Shown here in pieces: positions 18,925 to 27,256 of a DNA stretch of 64,000 nt. This DNA is from Micromonospora purpureochromogenes (lineage in GTDB: Bacteria; Actinomycetota; Actinomycetes; Mycobacteriales; Micromonosporaceae): positions 124,001 through 188,000 of the forward strand of contig NZ_LT607410.1 of the NCBI RefSeq assembly GCF_900091515.1, read 5' to 3'. Position 1 is the first letter of the stretch. Each line of letters begins with the position of its first letter. Below the pieces are notes generated by a model, which saw only the letters and a program-made list of their open reading frames with translations, ran no database searches and was not told where the DNA came from. A program made the translations under genes and the position numbers.

Positions 18925-19397
18925 AGCGCCTTCAGGTGGTCGAAGGGTTCGGAGCAGGAGCGGCAGCGCCAGAGGGCCTTGCACGCGGTGGAGCCGAAGC
19001 GGCTGACCTGCTCGGTCTCCGGGGAGCCGCAGCGCGGGCAGCGGACGGCCAGGGTCAGCGGCACCACGGTCGCGGTCCGGGCCGGAGCGGGCGGGGCGAT
19101 GCCGGCGGCGGCCAGCTTGGCCCGCCCGCTGTCGGAGATCCAGTCGGTGCTCCAGGCCGGGCTGTAGACCGTGCGCACCTCGGCGTCCGGGTGACCGGAG
19201 GCGGCCAGCGCCCGGCGGATGTCCGCGCGGATCACGTCCATCGCCGGGCAGCCGGTGTAGGTGGGGGTGATGGTCACGACGACCCGGCCGGTGGCCGGGT
19301 CCTCGTCGACCGCCCGCAGGATGCCGAGCTCGTCGATGGTGATGACCCGGATCTCCGGATCCACCACCGCCGCCACGGCCGCCCTGGGGTCGGTCAC
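18921..19397 (-). CDS. paaD: phenylacetyl-CoA epoxidase assembly protein PaaD
   Basis: DUF59/MIP18-type protein needed for the epoxidase, probably in iron-sulfur or di-iron maturation. The 158 residues contain DPEIRVITIDELGILRAV and TPTYTGCPAMDVI at the N-terminal DUF59 part. A C-terminal zinc-ribbon-like C-x2-C...C-x2-C region (RCPRCGSPET and WRCRSCSEPF) follows. The GTG start at 19397 has its ribosome binding site inside the repeat at 19401-19456. The stop overlaps paaE. Confidence 0.92.
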   Translation of the reverse strand: MTDPRAAVAAVVDPEIRVITIDELGILRAVDEDPATGRVVVTITPTYTGCPAMDVIRADIRRALAASGHPDAEVRTVYSPAWSTDWISDSGRAKLAAAGIAPPAPARTATVVPLTLAVRCPRCGSPETEQVSRFGSTACKALWRCRSCSEPFDHLKAL

Positions 19398-19400
19398 CAG

Positions 19401-19456
19401 TGCCGCCTTCCGTTCGCGGCTGCGGGGCTCCGCTCCGCTGCACTCCTCGCGCTCAC
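19401..19456 (-). repeat. intercistronic repeat, copy 2 (paaC/paaD)
   Basis: Same element as 6907-6961. GGTGAGCGCGAGGAGTG at the 5' end holds the paaC stop TGA, and CGCGAACGGAAGGCGGC at the 3' end holds the paaD ribosome binding site. This is the only junction in paaABCDE that is not a four-base overlap. Confidence 0.75.
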
Positions 19457-20178
19457 CATTTCGCCCCGGGATGCGCGCGGTGCAGCACCTGCATCTCGGC
19501 GAGCAGGTACGACAGGTGCTCGGTGTGCACGCCGGCGCGCCCGCCGGCCGGCGCCCAGCCGGTCTCCGGGCGGGTCAGCGTCGCCTCGTCGAGCACGGCG
19601 GACACGACGGCGTCGAAGTCGGCCCGCAGGGTGGCCGGGTCGACCGGCGCCGCCGGGTCCGCCGTGAACAGCTCGTGGTGGTACGGCCAGAGAAGGTCCA
19701 GCGCGGCCTGGGCCCGGCGGTGCGACTCCTCGGTGCCGTCGCCGAGCCGCTTCACCCACAGCGAGCCGTGGTCCAGGTGGTAGGCGGACTCCTTGCGCGC
19801 CTTGGCGCCGATCGCGGCCAGCCGCTCGTCGGCGCACCCGGCCAGCGCGGTGTAGAGCGGCAGCTGGTACGCCGAGAGCAGCAGCAGCTTCACCATGCTC
19901 ACCGCGAAGTCGCCGTTGGGCAGCTCCACCAGCAGGCAGTTGCGGAACTCCCGGTCGTCACGCAGGTACGCCAGCGCGTCCTCGTCCCGGCCGGCGCCCT
20001 CCAGCTCACCCGCGTACGACAGCAGCAGGCGGGCCGCGCCGAGCTGGTCGAGGGCGATGTTGGCCAGCGCGATGTCCTCCTCCATCTCCGGCGCGCGGGT
20101 GGCCCACTCGCCGAGCCGCTGCGCGGCGACCAGCGCGTCGTCGGCGAGCGCGAGGGTGAAGCCGAAGGGGCCGTTCAC
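19453..20178 (-). CDS. paaC: phenylacetyl-CoA epoxidase structural subunit PaaC
   Basis: Ferritin-like partner of PaaA that holds the complex together but lacks a full catalytic di-iron site. The 241-residue product contains ALADDALVAAQRLGEW, EMEEDIALANIALDQLGAAR and KESAYHLDHGSLWVKRLGDG, typical of this family. The GTG at 20178 overlaps the paaB stop (GTGA); a longer frame upstream mirrors paaB. The stop codon falls inside the intercistronic repeat. Confidence 0.94.
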   Translation of the reverse strand: MNGPFGFTLALADDALVAAQRLGEWATRAPEMEEDIALANIALDQLGAARLLLSYAGELEGAGRDEDALAYLRDDREFRNCLLVELPNGDFAVSMVKLLLLSAYQLPLYTALAGCADERLAAIGAKARKESAYHLDHGSLWVKRLGDGTEESHRRAQAALDLLWPYHHELFTADPAAPVDPATLRADFDAVVSAVLDEATLTRPETGWAPAGGRAGVHTEHLSYLLAEMQVLHRAHPGAKW

Positions 20179-20462
20179 AGGTGCGCCACCCCGTCCGGCA
20201 CCTCGTAGAAGGTGGGGTGGCGGTAGACCTTGTCGGCGGCCGGGTCGAAGAAGGCGTCCTTCTCGTCCGGGCTGGACGCGGTGATGGCGCTCGCCGGCAC
20301 CACCCAGATCGACACCCCCTCCTGGCGGCGGGTGTAGAGGTCGCGGGCGTTCCGCAGGGCCAGCTCGGCGTCGGGGGCGTGCAGACTGCCGACGTGGGTG
20401 TGCGACAGCCCGCGCCGGGCCCGGACGAACACCTCCCACAGCGGCGAGGACTCCTTGCTCAT
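20175..20462 (-). CDS. paaB: phenylacetyl-CoA epoxidase subunit PaaB
   Basis: Small subunit (95 residues) of the multicomponent epoxidase. The family pattern is present: [20 protein letters not shown], then [18 protein letters not shown], and a C-terminal [19 protein letters not shown]. The ATG at 20462 overlaps the paaA stop (ATGA). The size matches the family. Confidence 0.95.
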   Translation of the reverse strand: MSKESSPLWEVFVRARRGLSHTHVGSLHAPDAELALRNARDLYTRRQEGVSIWVVPASAITASSPDEKDAFFDPAADKVYRHPTFYEVPDGVAHL

Positions 20463-21526
20463 GCGGCCACCTTCTGCCTCTGCTGCGTCCGCTTGGCGGC
20501 GTACGCCGCGGCGGCCTCACGTACCCAGGCGCCCTCGGTGTGGGCGCGGCGGCGGTGTTCCATCCGCTGCCGGTTGCACGGGCCCTCGCCCTTGATCACC
20601 CGCAGCAGCTCGTCGTAGTCCGGCTGGGTGTAGTCGTAGGCCTGGCGCTCGTCGTTCCAGCGCAGGTCGGGGTCGGGCAGGGTGAGGCCGAGGATCTCGG
20701 CCTGCTGCACGCACATGTCCACGAAGCGCTGGCGCAGCTCGTCGTTGGAGAAGCGCTTGATCTTCCAGGCCATCGACTGCGCGGAGTGGGTCGAGTCGCC
20801 GTCCGGTGGGCCGAACATCGCCAGTGACGGGTACCACCAGCGGTCGACGGCGTCCTGGGCCATCGCCTTCTGCGCGGGGGTGCCGTGCGCCAGCGTGTGC
20901 AGGATCTCGTAGCCCTGCCGCTGGTGGAACGACTCCTCCTTGCAGACCCGGATCATCGCCCGCGCGTACGGGCCGTACGAGCAGCGGCACAGGGGCACCT
21001 GGTTGACAATCGCGGCACCGTCCACCAGCCAGCCGATGGCGCCGACGTCGGCCCAGGTCAGCGTCGGGTAGTTGAAGATCGAGCTGTACTTCTGCCGCCC
21101 GTTGAGCAGCATCTCGACCAGTTCGTCCCGACTGATGCCGAGGGTCTCGGCCGCCGCGTAGAGGTAGAGCCCGTGGCCGGCCTCGTCCTGCACCTTGGCC
21201 AGCAGGATCGCCTTGCGCTTGAGCGAGGGGGCCCGGCTGATCCAGTTTCCCTCGGGCTGCATGCCGATGATCTCGGAGTGCGCGTGCTGGGCGATCTGCC
21301 GGATCAGCGTCCGGCGGTACGCCTCGGGCATCCAGTCGCGCGGCTCGATCTTCTGGTCCGCGTCGATGACGTCGGCGAAGTAGGCCGCCAGGTCCGCACC
21401 GGGCTCCGGGGCACCGCGCCGACCGCGCGCCGCCGCCTCGCGCAGCGCCGCCTCGGCCGCCTCGACCTGACCGAGCAGGTCACCACCGGGAGCGTCCCCC
21501 TCGGCGGCGAAGTCGTTGCCATACAT
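20459..21526 (-). CDS. paaA: phenylacetyl-CoA epoxidase catalytic subunit PaaA
   Basis: Di-iron oxygenase subunit that makes the 1,2-epoxide of phenylacetyl-CoA, the first ring-attacking step of aerobic phenylacetate breakdown. The 355-residue product has di-iron ligands in [13 protein letters not shown] and [13 protein letters not shown], and ends with an R/K-rich tail. ATG at 21526 (MYGND) is chosen. An in-frame ATG at 21547 would add seven residues and neither has a strong ribosome binding site. The remaining paa genes (ligase, isomerase, ring opening) are not in this window. Confidence 0.93.
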   Translation of the reverse strand: MYGNDFAAEGDAPGGDLLGQVEAAEAALREAAARGRRGAPEPGADLAAYFADVIDADQKIEPRDWMPEAYRRTLIRQIAQHAHSEIIGMQPEGNWISRAPSLKRKAILLAKVQDEAGHGLYLYAAAETLGISRDELVEMLLNGRQKYSSIFNYPTLTWADVGAIGWLVDGAAIVNQVPLCRCSYGPYARAMIRVCKEESFHQRQGYEILHTLAHGTPAQKAMAQDAVDRWWYPSLAMFGPPDGDSTHSAQSMAWKIKRFSNDELRQRFVDMCVQQAEILGLTLPDPDLRWNDERQAYDYTQPDYDELLRVIKGEGPCNRQRMEHRRRAHTEGAWVREAAAAYAAKRTQQRQKVAA

Positions 21527-21895
21527 GGCCCAAGTGTTACAGCTCATCCCGGATGACACCAGAGGGTGTAACAGGATTGGGAGAAGCCTCTGCGTCACCG
21601 GACAGCCGCCCCGGGTGGACACCTGCACCAGCTCCAGGGTGTGACATGCATCACTTGCCGGAGATGAATCCCCCTAAGGCCGGCATACCTGCTGTTTGTC
21701 CCGGGTTCACGGCAAGTTGCCGTGCGTCGAGTTCTGGCGAGTCGCCCGTCCGGACGTAGACTTCCCCCGGTCATCACCGATCGGCTGCTGACGATCGCCC
21801 CACGACGACGGCCATCCCCCGGCCTCAGCGGTCGAGCCGACCCATGCGGAAACAGCCGGTCCCCCCCGGCCCTGACATCTGGAGTTCACCCACTC
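21527..21895. promoter_or_regulatory. divergent control region, paaA / serine hydrolase pair
   Basis: A 369-base gap without a gene. It contains an inverted pair GTTACA (21536-21541) and TGTAAC (21567-21572) near the paaA start, a Crp-like palindrome at 21640-21655, and a TAGACT sequence near 21759 that may be a -10 element for the plus-strand hydrolase genes. Confidence 0.45.
21640..21655. promoter_or_regulatory. candidate Crp/GlxR-family binding site
   Basis: TGTGA-CATGCA-TCACT matches the Crp-family half-sites TGTGA and TCAC(A) with six-base spacing. It lies about 115 bases upstream of paaA. Catabolic control of paa genes by a Crp-type regulator has been reported in Corynebacterium; the link here is inference. 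Confidence 0.45.
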
Positions 21896-22894
21896 ATGCG
21901 ATCTCGCGTGACCATGGTGCTCGCCGTCCTGGCGGTCCTGCTCGGCGCCGGCCTGCTGGTGCCCACCGCGTACGCGAAGCTGGCCGGCGACGGCAGCGCC
22001 CTCGGCGGCATCGGTGGCGGCTCGGCGGAGCAGGTCCCCGCCCCGACGCCCACCCCACCCCCGCCGCCGACCCTGGCCGCCGGCCCGGTCTCGGTGAACT
22101 TCAGGGGCGAGTTCTTCGGCTGGGCCCTGATGGACCGGCAGACCGGAAAGATCTCCGGCTCGAAGAACATGGCCTCGACCAGCTCGACCGAGTCGATGCT
22201 CAAGGCCTGGATCGTCTCCGACTACCTGCGCCAGCTCGGCGACAAGGAGCCGACGGCCTCGCTGAAGAGGGACGCGAGCCTCGCGATCCGGGACAGCAAC
22301 GACGACGCGGCGAACCGGGTCTACAAGGCCGCCGGCGGCTCGTACAAGGTGCCGGCGGGTGGGCAGCCGGGCCCGGTGGTCAAGCGGGCGATCAGTATCT
22401 GCGGCCTCACCGACACCACGCGCGGCACCGCCCCCGGCTACCAGGGCTGGTGGAGCTTCACCCGGATGTCCCCCCGGGACGCGGTCAGGCTCGGCGACTG
22501 CATCGCCGACGGCAAGGCCGCCGGCCGCAAGTGGACCAAGTGGGTGCTGAACGAGATGGCCAACGTCCGCGGCAGCGTGAGGCAGCAGCAGGAGCGCTCC
22601 GGCGGCGGGAAGTGGGGCATCGTCGACGGCCTGCCCGCCGAGATCAAGGCCCAGGGCCCGGTGAGCATCAAGAACGGCTGGACCCCCATCAACTCCGACG
22701 GCAACTGGCACGTCAGCTGCCTCGCGGTGACCGACAAGTGGAGCCTCGCGGTGATGCTGCGCTACCCGCAGGGCAGCAACCCGAAGAATCCGGAGTACGG
22801 CGCGAAGGTCTGCGCCAGCGTCGCGACCCAGCTGGTCACGCCGCAGCCCGGTGCGGCGCTGAAGGTGCCGCAGCAGCCGGTCGGGAAGCTCTGA
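21896..22894 (+). CDS. secreted beta-lactamase/transpeptidase-fold serine hydrolase, paralog 1
   Basis: A 332-residue exported protein: signal-like hydrophobic segment at residues 7-27, a Pro/Thr linker at 46-60, then a domain of the serine beta-lactamase/penicillin-binding fold. The three catalytic motifs are S100-x2-K103 (TESMLKAW), S134-N-D (RDSNDDAAN, in place of SDN) and KNG in IKNGW. The substrate is unknown. A carboxypeptidase, a peptidoglycan-interacting enzyme or an inactive penicillin sensor are all possible. The ATG at 21896 begins at the signal peptide. The stop overlaps the start of the paralog at 22894 (TGATG). Confidence 0.75.
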   Translation: MRSRVTMVLAVLAVLLGAGLLVPTAYAKLAGDGSALGGIGGGSAEQVPAPTPTPPPPPTLAAGPVSVNFRGEFFGWALMDRQTGKISGSKNMASTSSTESMLKAWIVSDYLRQLGDKEPTASLKRDASLAIRDSNDDAANRVYKAAGGSYKVPAGGQPGPVVKRAISICGLTDTTRGTAPGYQGWWSFTRMSPRDAVRLGDCIADGKAAGRKWTKWVLNEMANVRGSVRQQQERSGGGKWGIVDGLPAEIKAQGPVSIKNGWTPINSDGNWHVSCLAVTDKWSLAVMLRYPQGSNPKNPEYGAKVCASVATQLVTPQPGAALKVPQQPVGKL

Positions 22895-23829
22895 TGGCCG
22901 GCAGCCGCCGCGGTGACCGGCGGAACACGCCGCTGAAACTGGCCGCCGTCGCCGCCATCCTGATCGGCCTGGTGCTGGTGTCGCTGCGACTGCTGCCCGG
23001 CTCACCGCTGCAGTCAACCGCCGCCTCGCACTGGGGCGAGCCGACCCCGGACCGCTCCACCGGCGAGCCCACCGATCGCAGCAACCGCGCGAAGCCGGCC
23101 CCGTCCCCGACCCCGTCGCTGGAGCCGCTGCCGTTCTCCGACGAACAGATCGACCTCGACCTCAAGGGCTGGTACGCCTGGAGCGTGCTGGACACCCGGA
23201 CCGGGAAGATCATCGGCTCGGAGAACATGGACGAGACCAGCACCACCGCGTCGCTGATCAAGTCCTGGATCGTCGCCGACTACCTGCGCCGGGCCGATGA
23301 CGCCGGCCAGCAGCCGAGCGGGGCCAAGCTCGCCGAGGCCACCCGGATCATCCGGGACAGTGACAACACCCTCGCCGAGAAGTTCTACAACAGCGTCGGG
23401 CGGTCCCCCTCGATCAAGCGGATGGTCTCCATCTGCAAGACCACCGACAGCAGCCCGGCCGCCGACGGCGGCTGGAGTCGGACGAACCTCTCCCCCCGGG
23501 ACACCGCCCGGCTCGGTGCGTGCATCAAGGACGGTCGCGCCGCCGGCCCGAAGTGGACGAACTGGCTGCTGAACGAGATGCGGCAGGTGCGCGGCGAGGG
23601 TGACTTCGGGATCCGCAAGGCGTTCCCGGCCGCGGAGCAGAAGACCATCGCCATCAAGAACGGCTGGGTCGACCGGACCAGGGAGCAGGAGATGCACATC
23701 AACTGCCTGGCCATCGGCGACAACTGGACGATGGGCGTGATGGTCCGCTACCCGATCGGCATGGGCTACGAGTACGGCATGAAGAACTGCCAGAAGATCA
23801 CCGAGGCGGTGCTCCGGTCGGACACCTGA
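22894..23829 (+). CDS. membrane-anchored beta-lactamase-fold serine hydrolase, paralog 2
   Basis: A 311-residue paralog of the preceding protein. An N-terminal membrane segment spans about 16-36, a Ser/Thr/Pro linker about 40-80, and the hydrolase domain has S120-x2-K123 (TASLIKSW), a canonical S156-D-N (RDSDNT) and KNGW. It lacks the Gly/Gln insert seen in paralog 1 and has no C-terminal extension. Translation is coupled to paralog 1 through TGATG. A strong terminator follows directly. The pair probably act on the cell wall, by inference from fold and location only. Confidence 0.75.
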   Translation: MAGSRRGDRRNTPLKLAAVAAILIGLVLVSLRLLPGSPLQSTAASHWGEPTPDRSTGEPTDRSNRAKPAPSPTPSLEPLPFSDEQIDLDLKGWYAWSVLDTRTGKIIGSENMDETSTTASLIKSWIVADYLRRADDAGQQPSGAKLAEATRIIRDSDNTLAEKFYNSVGRSPSIKRMVSICKTTDSSPAADGGWSRTNLSPRDTARLGACIKDGRAAGPKWTNWLLNEMRQVRGEGDFGIRKAFPAAEQKTIAIKNGWVDRTREQEMHINCLAIGDNWTMGVMVRYPIGMGYEYGMKNCQKITEAVLRSDT

Positions 23830-23847
23830 GCCGGTTGCCCGCCGTGT

Positions 23848-23894
23848 CGCCGATGTGGCGGTGTCCCCTCAGCCGGGGCACCGCCACATCGGCG
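23848..23894. terminator. bidirectional terminator between convergent genes
   Basis: CGCCGATGTGGCGGTG pairs perfectly with CACCGCCACATCGGCG, and four more C-G pairs follow after one unpaired T. It separates the plus-strand hydrolases from minus-strand mqnA. Confidence 0.85.
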
Positions 23895-23923
23895 TTCTGG
23901 TGTCGATCAGCCCGTCGGCGCGG

Positions 23924-24808
<885 letters not shown>

Positions 24809-26110
24809 TCAGCGGCCCGGCACCGGAGTGGCCAACTCCGCATTCACCACCCGCCCACCGGGCTCGACCGCCGCTGCCGGCGCGACCGGGCCGACGGCCG
24901 ATCCCGCGCGCCGGACGGCGCGGACGACCACGGGCACGAACGCGAGCACGACCAGCAGGCCGGCGACCCCGGCCACCGCGATCAACGGGCGCGGCGGCAG
25001 CACCGCCAGCAGCGCGCCGCCGGCCAGGTACCCGGCCATCGAACCGCCCTGGACGGCCGCGCCGTAGGTGGCGTAGGCCCGGGCCCGCAGCGCCTCGGGG
25101 GCCCGCCGGGCGGTCAGCACGTTGGCGAAGACGTTCTCCCCGCCGTTCGCCGCGCCGCCCACCAGCCAGAGCGGGACCAGCAGTCCGGCCGCCGGCACGG
25201 CGGAGGCGAGGACCACCACCAGGCAGCAGCCGCCGAGGGTGACCAGCACCCCGTAGACCAGGGCGCCGTCGTCGGTGAGCCGGCGGGCCAGCCGCGCGGC
25301 GAGCCAGCTGCCCGGCAGCATGCCGGCCATCCAGGCCGCGCCGACCAGCCCGTAGACGGTGGCCGAGCTGTCCAGCGTGTCGCGGATGAAGAACACCTCG
25401 ATCACGTTGATGCCGCCGATCGCGGCGATCACGGCGGCCGTGGTGACGACCATGGCCAGCAGCAGCGGGTCGCGGCGCAGCCGCCAGGCCGGCGCCGGTC
25501 CGGTGCTGGTCGCGGCCGTGGCGGTCGCGGTCCGCCGGCCACCCCGGCGGGTACGCAGCAGCAGGCCGGCGACCACCAGCGCGAGGTAGCTGACGGCGTC
25601 CAGCAGCAGCGGCACGCGGGTGCCGAACTGCCCGACCAGCAGCCCGGCGAGCACCGGGCCGGCGAGCGCGCCGAGGGAAACGGCGGTCTGGTTGACCGCG
25701 CTGGCCCGGGGCAGGTCGTCGGGGCGCACCATCGCGGGCAGCAGCGCGGCCAGGCAGGGCTGGGTGACCGCGAGCCCGCAGGCGAGCAGCGCGACCAGCC
25801 CGATGACCAGGACCGGCTGCTCGGCGAAGGCGAGCAGGGCGCAGAGCGCGGCCTGCACCAGCCCGACGCTGACCAGCAGCCGGCGGCTGTCCACCCGGTC
25901 GGCGAGCCGCCCGGCGAGTGGGGCGAGCACCACCAGCGGCAGGGTCGCGGCCAGCAGCAGCCCGGAGACGGCGAGCCCGCTGGCGCCGGCGGCCTGGAGC
26001 GCGAGCGCGAGCGCGGTGGCGGCGAGGAAGTCGCCGCAGATGGTGGTGCCGCGCGCGGTGGCGGCCAGCCAGACGTCGGGCCAGCGGGAACCGCCAGGTG
26101 TGAAGGACAT
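24809..26110 (-). CDS. MFS transporter
   Basis: A 433-residue major facilitator protein with 12 predicted membrane segments in two halves joined by an Arg/Thr-rich loop near residue 205. It resembles the enterobactin/macrolide-type exporters (DUF894/MFS_3), with motif GRLADRVDSRRLL after segment 2. The substrate cannot be read from sequence; drug or siderophore efflux is typical. The ATG at 26110 lies in the loop of a perfect 12-bp inverted repeat whose upstream arm holds the ribosome binding site. The neighbouring ArsR-type gene 41 bases upstream is the likely regulator. Confidence 0.85.
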   Translation of the reverse strand: MSFTPGGSRWPDVWLAATARGTTICGDFLAATALALALQAAGASGLAVSGLLLAATLPLVVLAPLAGRLADRVDSRRLLVSVGLVQAALCALLAFAEQPVLVIGLVALLACGLAVTQPCLAALLPAMVRPDDLPRASAVNQTAVSLGALAGPVLAGLLVGQFGTRVPLLLDAVSYLALVVAGLLLRTRRGGRRTATATAATSTGPAPAWRLRRDPLLLAMVVTTAAVIAAIGGINVIEVFFIRDTLDSSATVYGLVGAAWMAGMLPGSWLAARLARRLTDDGALVYGVLVTLGGCCLVVVLASAVPAAGLLVPLWLVGGAANGGENVFANVLTARRAPEALRARAYATYGAAVQGGSMAGYLAGGALLAVLPPRPLIAVAGVAGLLVVLAFVPVVVRAVRRAGSAVGPVAPAAAVEPGGRVVNAELATPVPGR

Positions 26111-26135
26111 GCTTCGAAAATAATCCTTCACACCT
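26096..26135. promoter_or_regulatory. perfect inverted repeat enclosing the MFS start codon
   Basis: AGGTGTGAAGGA and TCCTTCACACCT, 12 bases each, are separated by 16 bases. On the minus strand the upstream arm contains AAGGA (ribosome binding site), the loop contains the ATG at 26110, and the second arm is codons 2-5. It could be an operator for the adjacent regulator or an RNA hairpin limiting translation. Confidence 0.7.
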
Positions 26136-26151
26136 GATCCAATCAACCCCC

Positions 26152-26736
26152 TTACGCCAGCGGCACCGCCTTGTACTGCACCGCCACCGACCGCGCCCCG
26201 GCGGGCCGGTCGGTCTGCCGGTTCCGTTGCCGGTACGGCCGCAACAGGGCCAGCACCGCCTCGTTCAGCTCGGCCAACTCGGCGGCGGTGAGCAGGAGCA
26301 TGCTGTCGTTGAACAGGGCCACGTCGTACCACTCGGGAGGCTCGTCCCCGGCGCGCCGCAACCAGTCCCGGGTCCGCTCCATGTCCCGGGCGGCGTGCGC
26401 CTCCACCAGCGCCTGCTCGGCGGCGCGGGCCTCGGGGCCCGCGTCCCGGCCCGCGTCGACGAACCAGTGGTGGCTGAACGTGCGCCAGACCCGCTCCCGC
26501 GCGTCGCCCCGGCTGGGCGCCTGCTCCACCAGGCCGAACTTCGCCAGCGCCCGCAGGTGGTAGCTGGTCGCGCTCGGCGACATGCCGACGACCTCGGCGC
26601 ACTCGGTGGCGGTCGCGCCACCCTCCCGGGTGCTCAGGTGCTCCATGATCGCGATTCGGGCCGGATGGGCCAGCGCCCGCATCACCTGCGGGTCGCTGAT
26701 CGTCATCCGGCGCTGCTCGGGCCGCGCCTCCGTCAT
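26152..26736 (-). CDS. ArsR-type winged-helix transcriptional regulator
   Basis: A 194-residue DNA-binding protein. The N-terminal winged helix spans about residues 12-90: ALAHPARIAIMEHLSTREGG, then SATSYHLRALAKFGLVEQAPS as recognition helix and wing. The C-terminal half resembles the helix-turn-helix_20 group of regulators that sit beside exporters. The ATG at 26736 follows GGGGGG; an internal ATG at residue 11 is possible. It precedes the MFS gene on the same strand with a 41-base gap that holds the inverted repeat at 26096-26135. Confidence 0.85.
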   Translation of the reverse strand: MTEARPEQRRMTISDPQVMRALAHPARIAIMEHLSTREGGATATECAEVVGMSPSATSYHLRALAKFGLVEQAPSRGDARERVWRTFSHHWFVDAGRDAGPEARAAEQALVEAHAARDMERTRDWLRRAGDEPPEWYDVALFNDSMLLLTAAELAELNEAVLALLRPYRQRNRQTDRPAGARSVAVQYKAVPLA

Positions 26737-27256
26737 CCCCCCATGATCCCGCCCCGCGCCCCGGCGGGACCAGCACCGGTCCGTCCCGCCCGACACGGCA
26801 GGCCGCTCAACGCCCCCGCCGACTGCCCGCACCCACCGGCTGGGTCCTGGCAGCACCCTGTGGACCTGATGACGTAAACGACTCACCGGACCGGAAGCCG
26901 TCACGACCGTCGCCCGCGCTGTGCGATGCCAAGGTCGTGCCGAGCCGGCGCCGAATCGTTTGCGACATCAGCTCCAAAGCGACGTGTAAAGCACCGCAAC
27001 CTCCCGACGGCCGGCTGCCGCCCGGCTTCGGACGCCGGCCAGTAGCTCGGGCGCAGGCGCCGGACCGGCGGGCGCGGCATGTGCGACCGAGGGCCGGCGT
27101 AAATGCGTGGCCGCCGCCGACGGCGAGGCGTAACGTGGAGCGCCGCGCGCGGACCGCGCGTCTCTCCTCACCGGGCACAGCCGGTACCGCGTCTGACGGA
27201 GCGCCGGGCGGCCCAGGTCAACCGATCACACGAACGCCACCGGAAGGTCGCCTCGG
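26737..27256. other. 520-base gap with no supported gene
   Basis: It separates the ArsR-type gene (minus) from the HelD-like gene (plus). Open frames here are short, Arg-rich and without ribosome binding sites. A TAACGT sequence at about 27131-27136 is a possible -10 element for the HelD-like gene, without a clear -35. I looked for the rifamycin-associated palindrome known upstream of some actinobacterial helR genes and did not see it. Confidence 0.4.

Noticed and set aside
26807..27178. A 123-codon minus-strand frame in the gap upstream of the ArsR-type gene
   Set aside because: Arg/Gly-rich composition, no ribosome binding site and no recognisable motif; treated as non-coding.
26905..27256. 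Rifamycin-associated palindrome expected upstream of some HelR genes
   Set aside because: I looked for the GGGGCTTGC-type palindrome and found none, so I do not claim rifamycin-responsive control.
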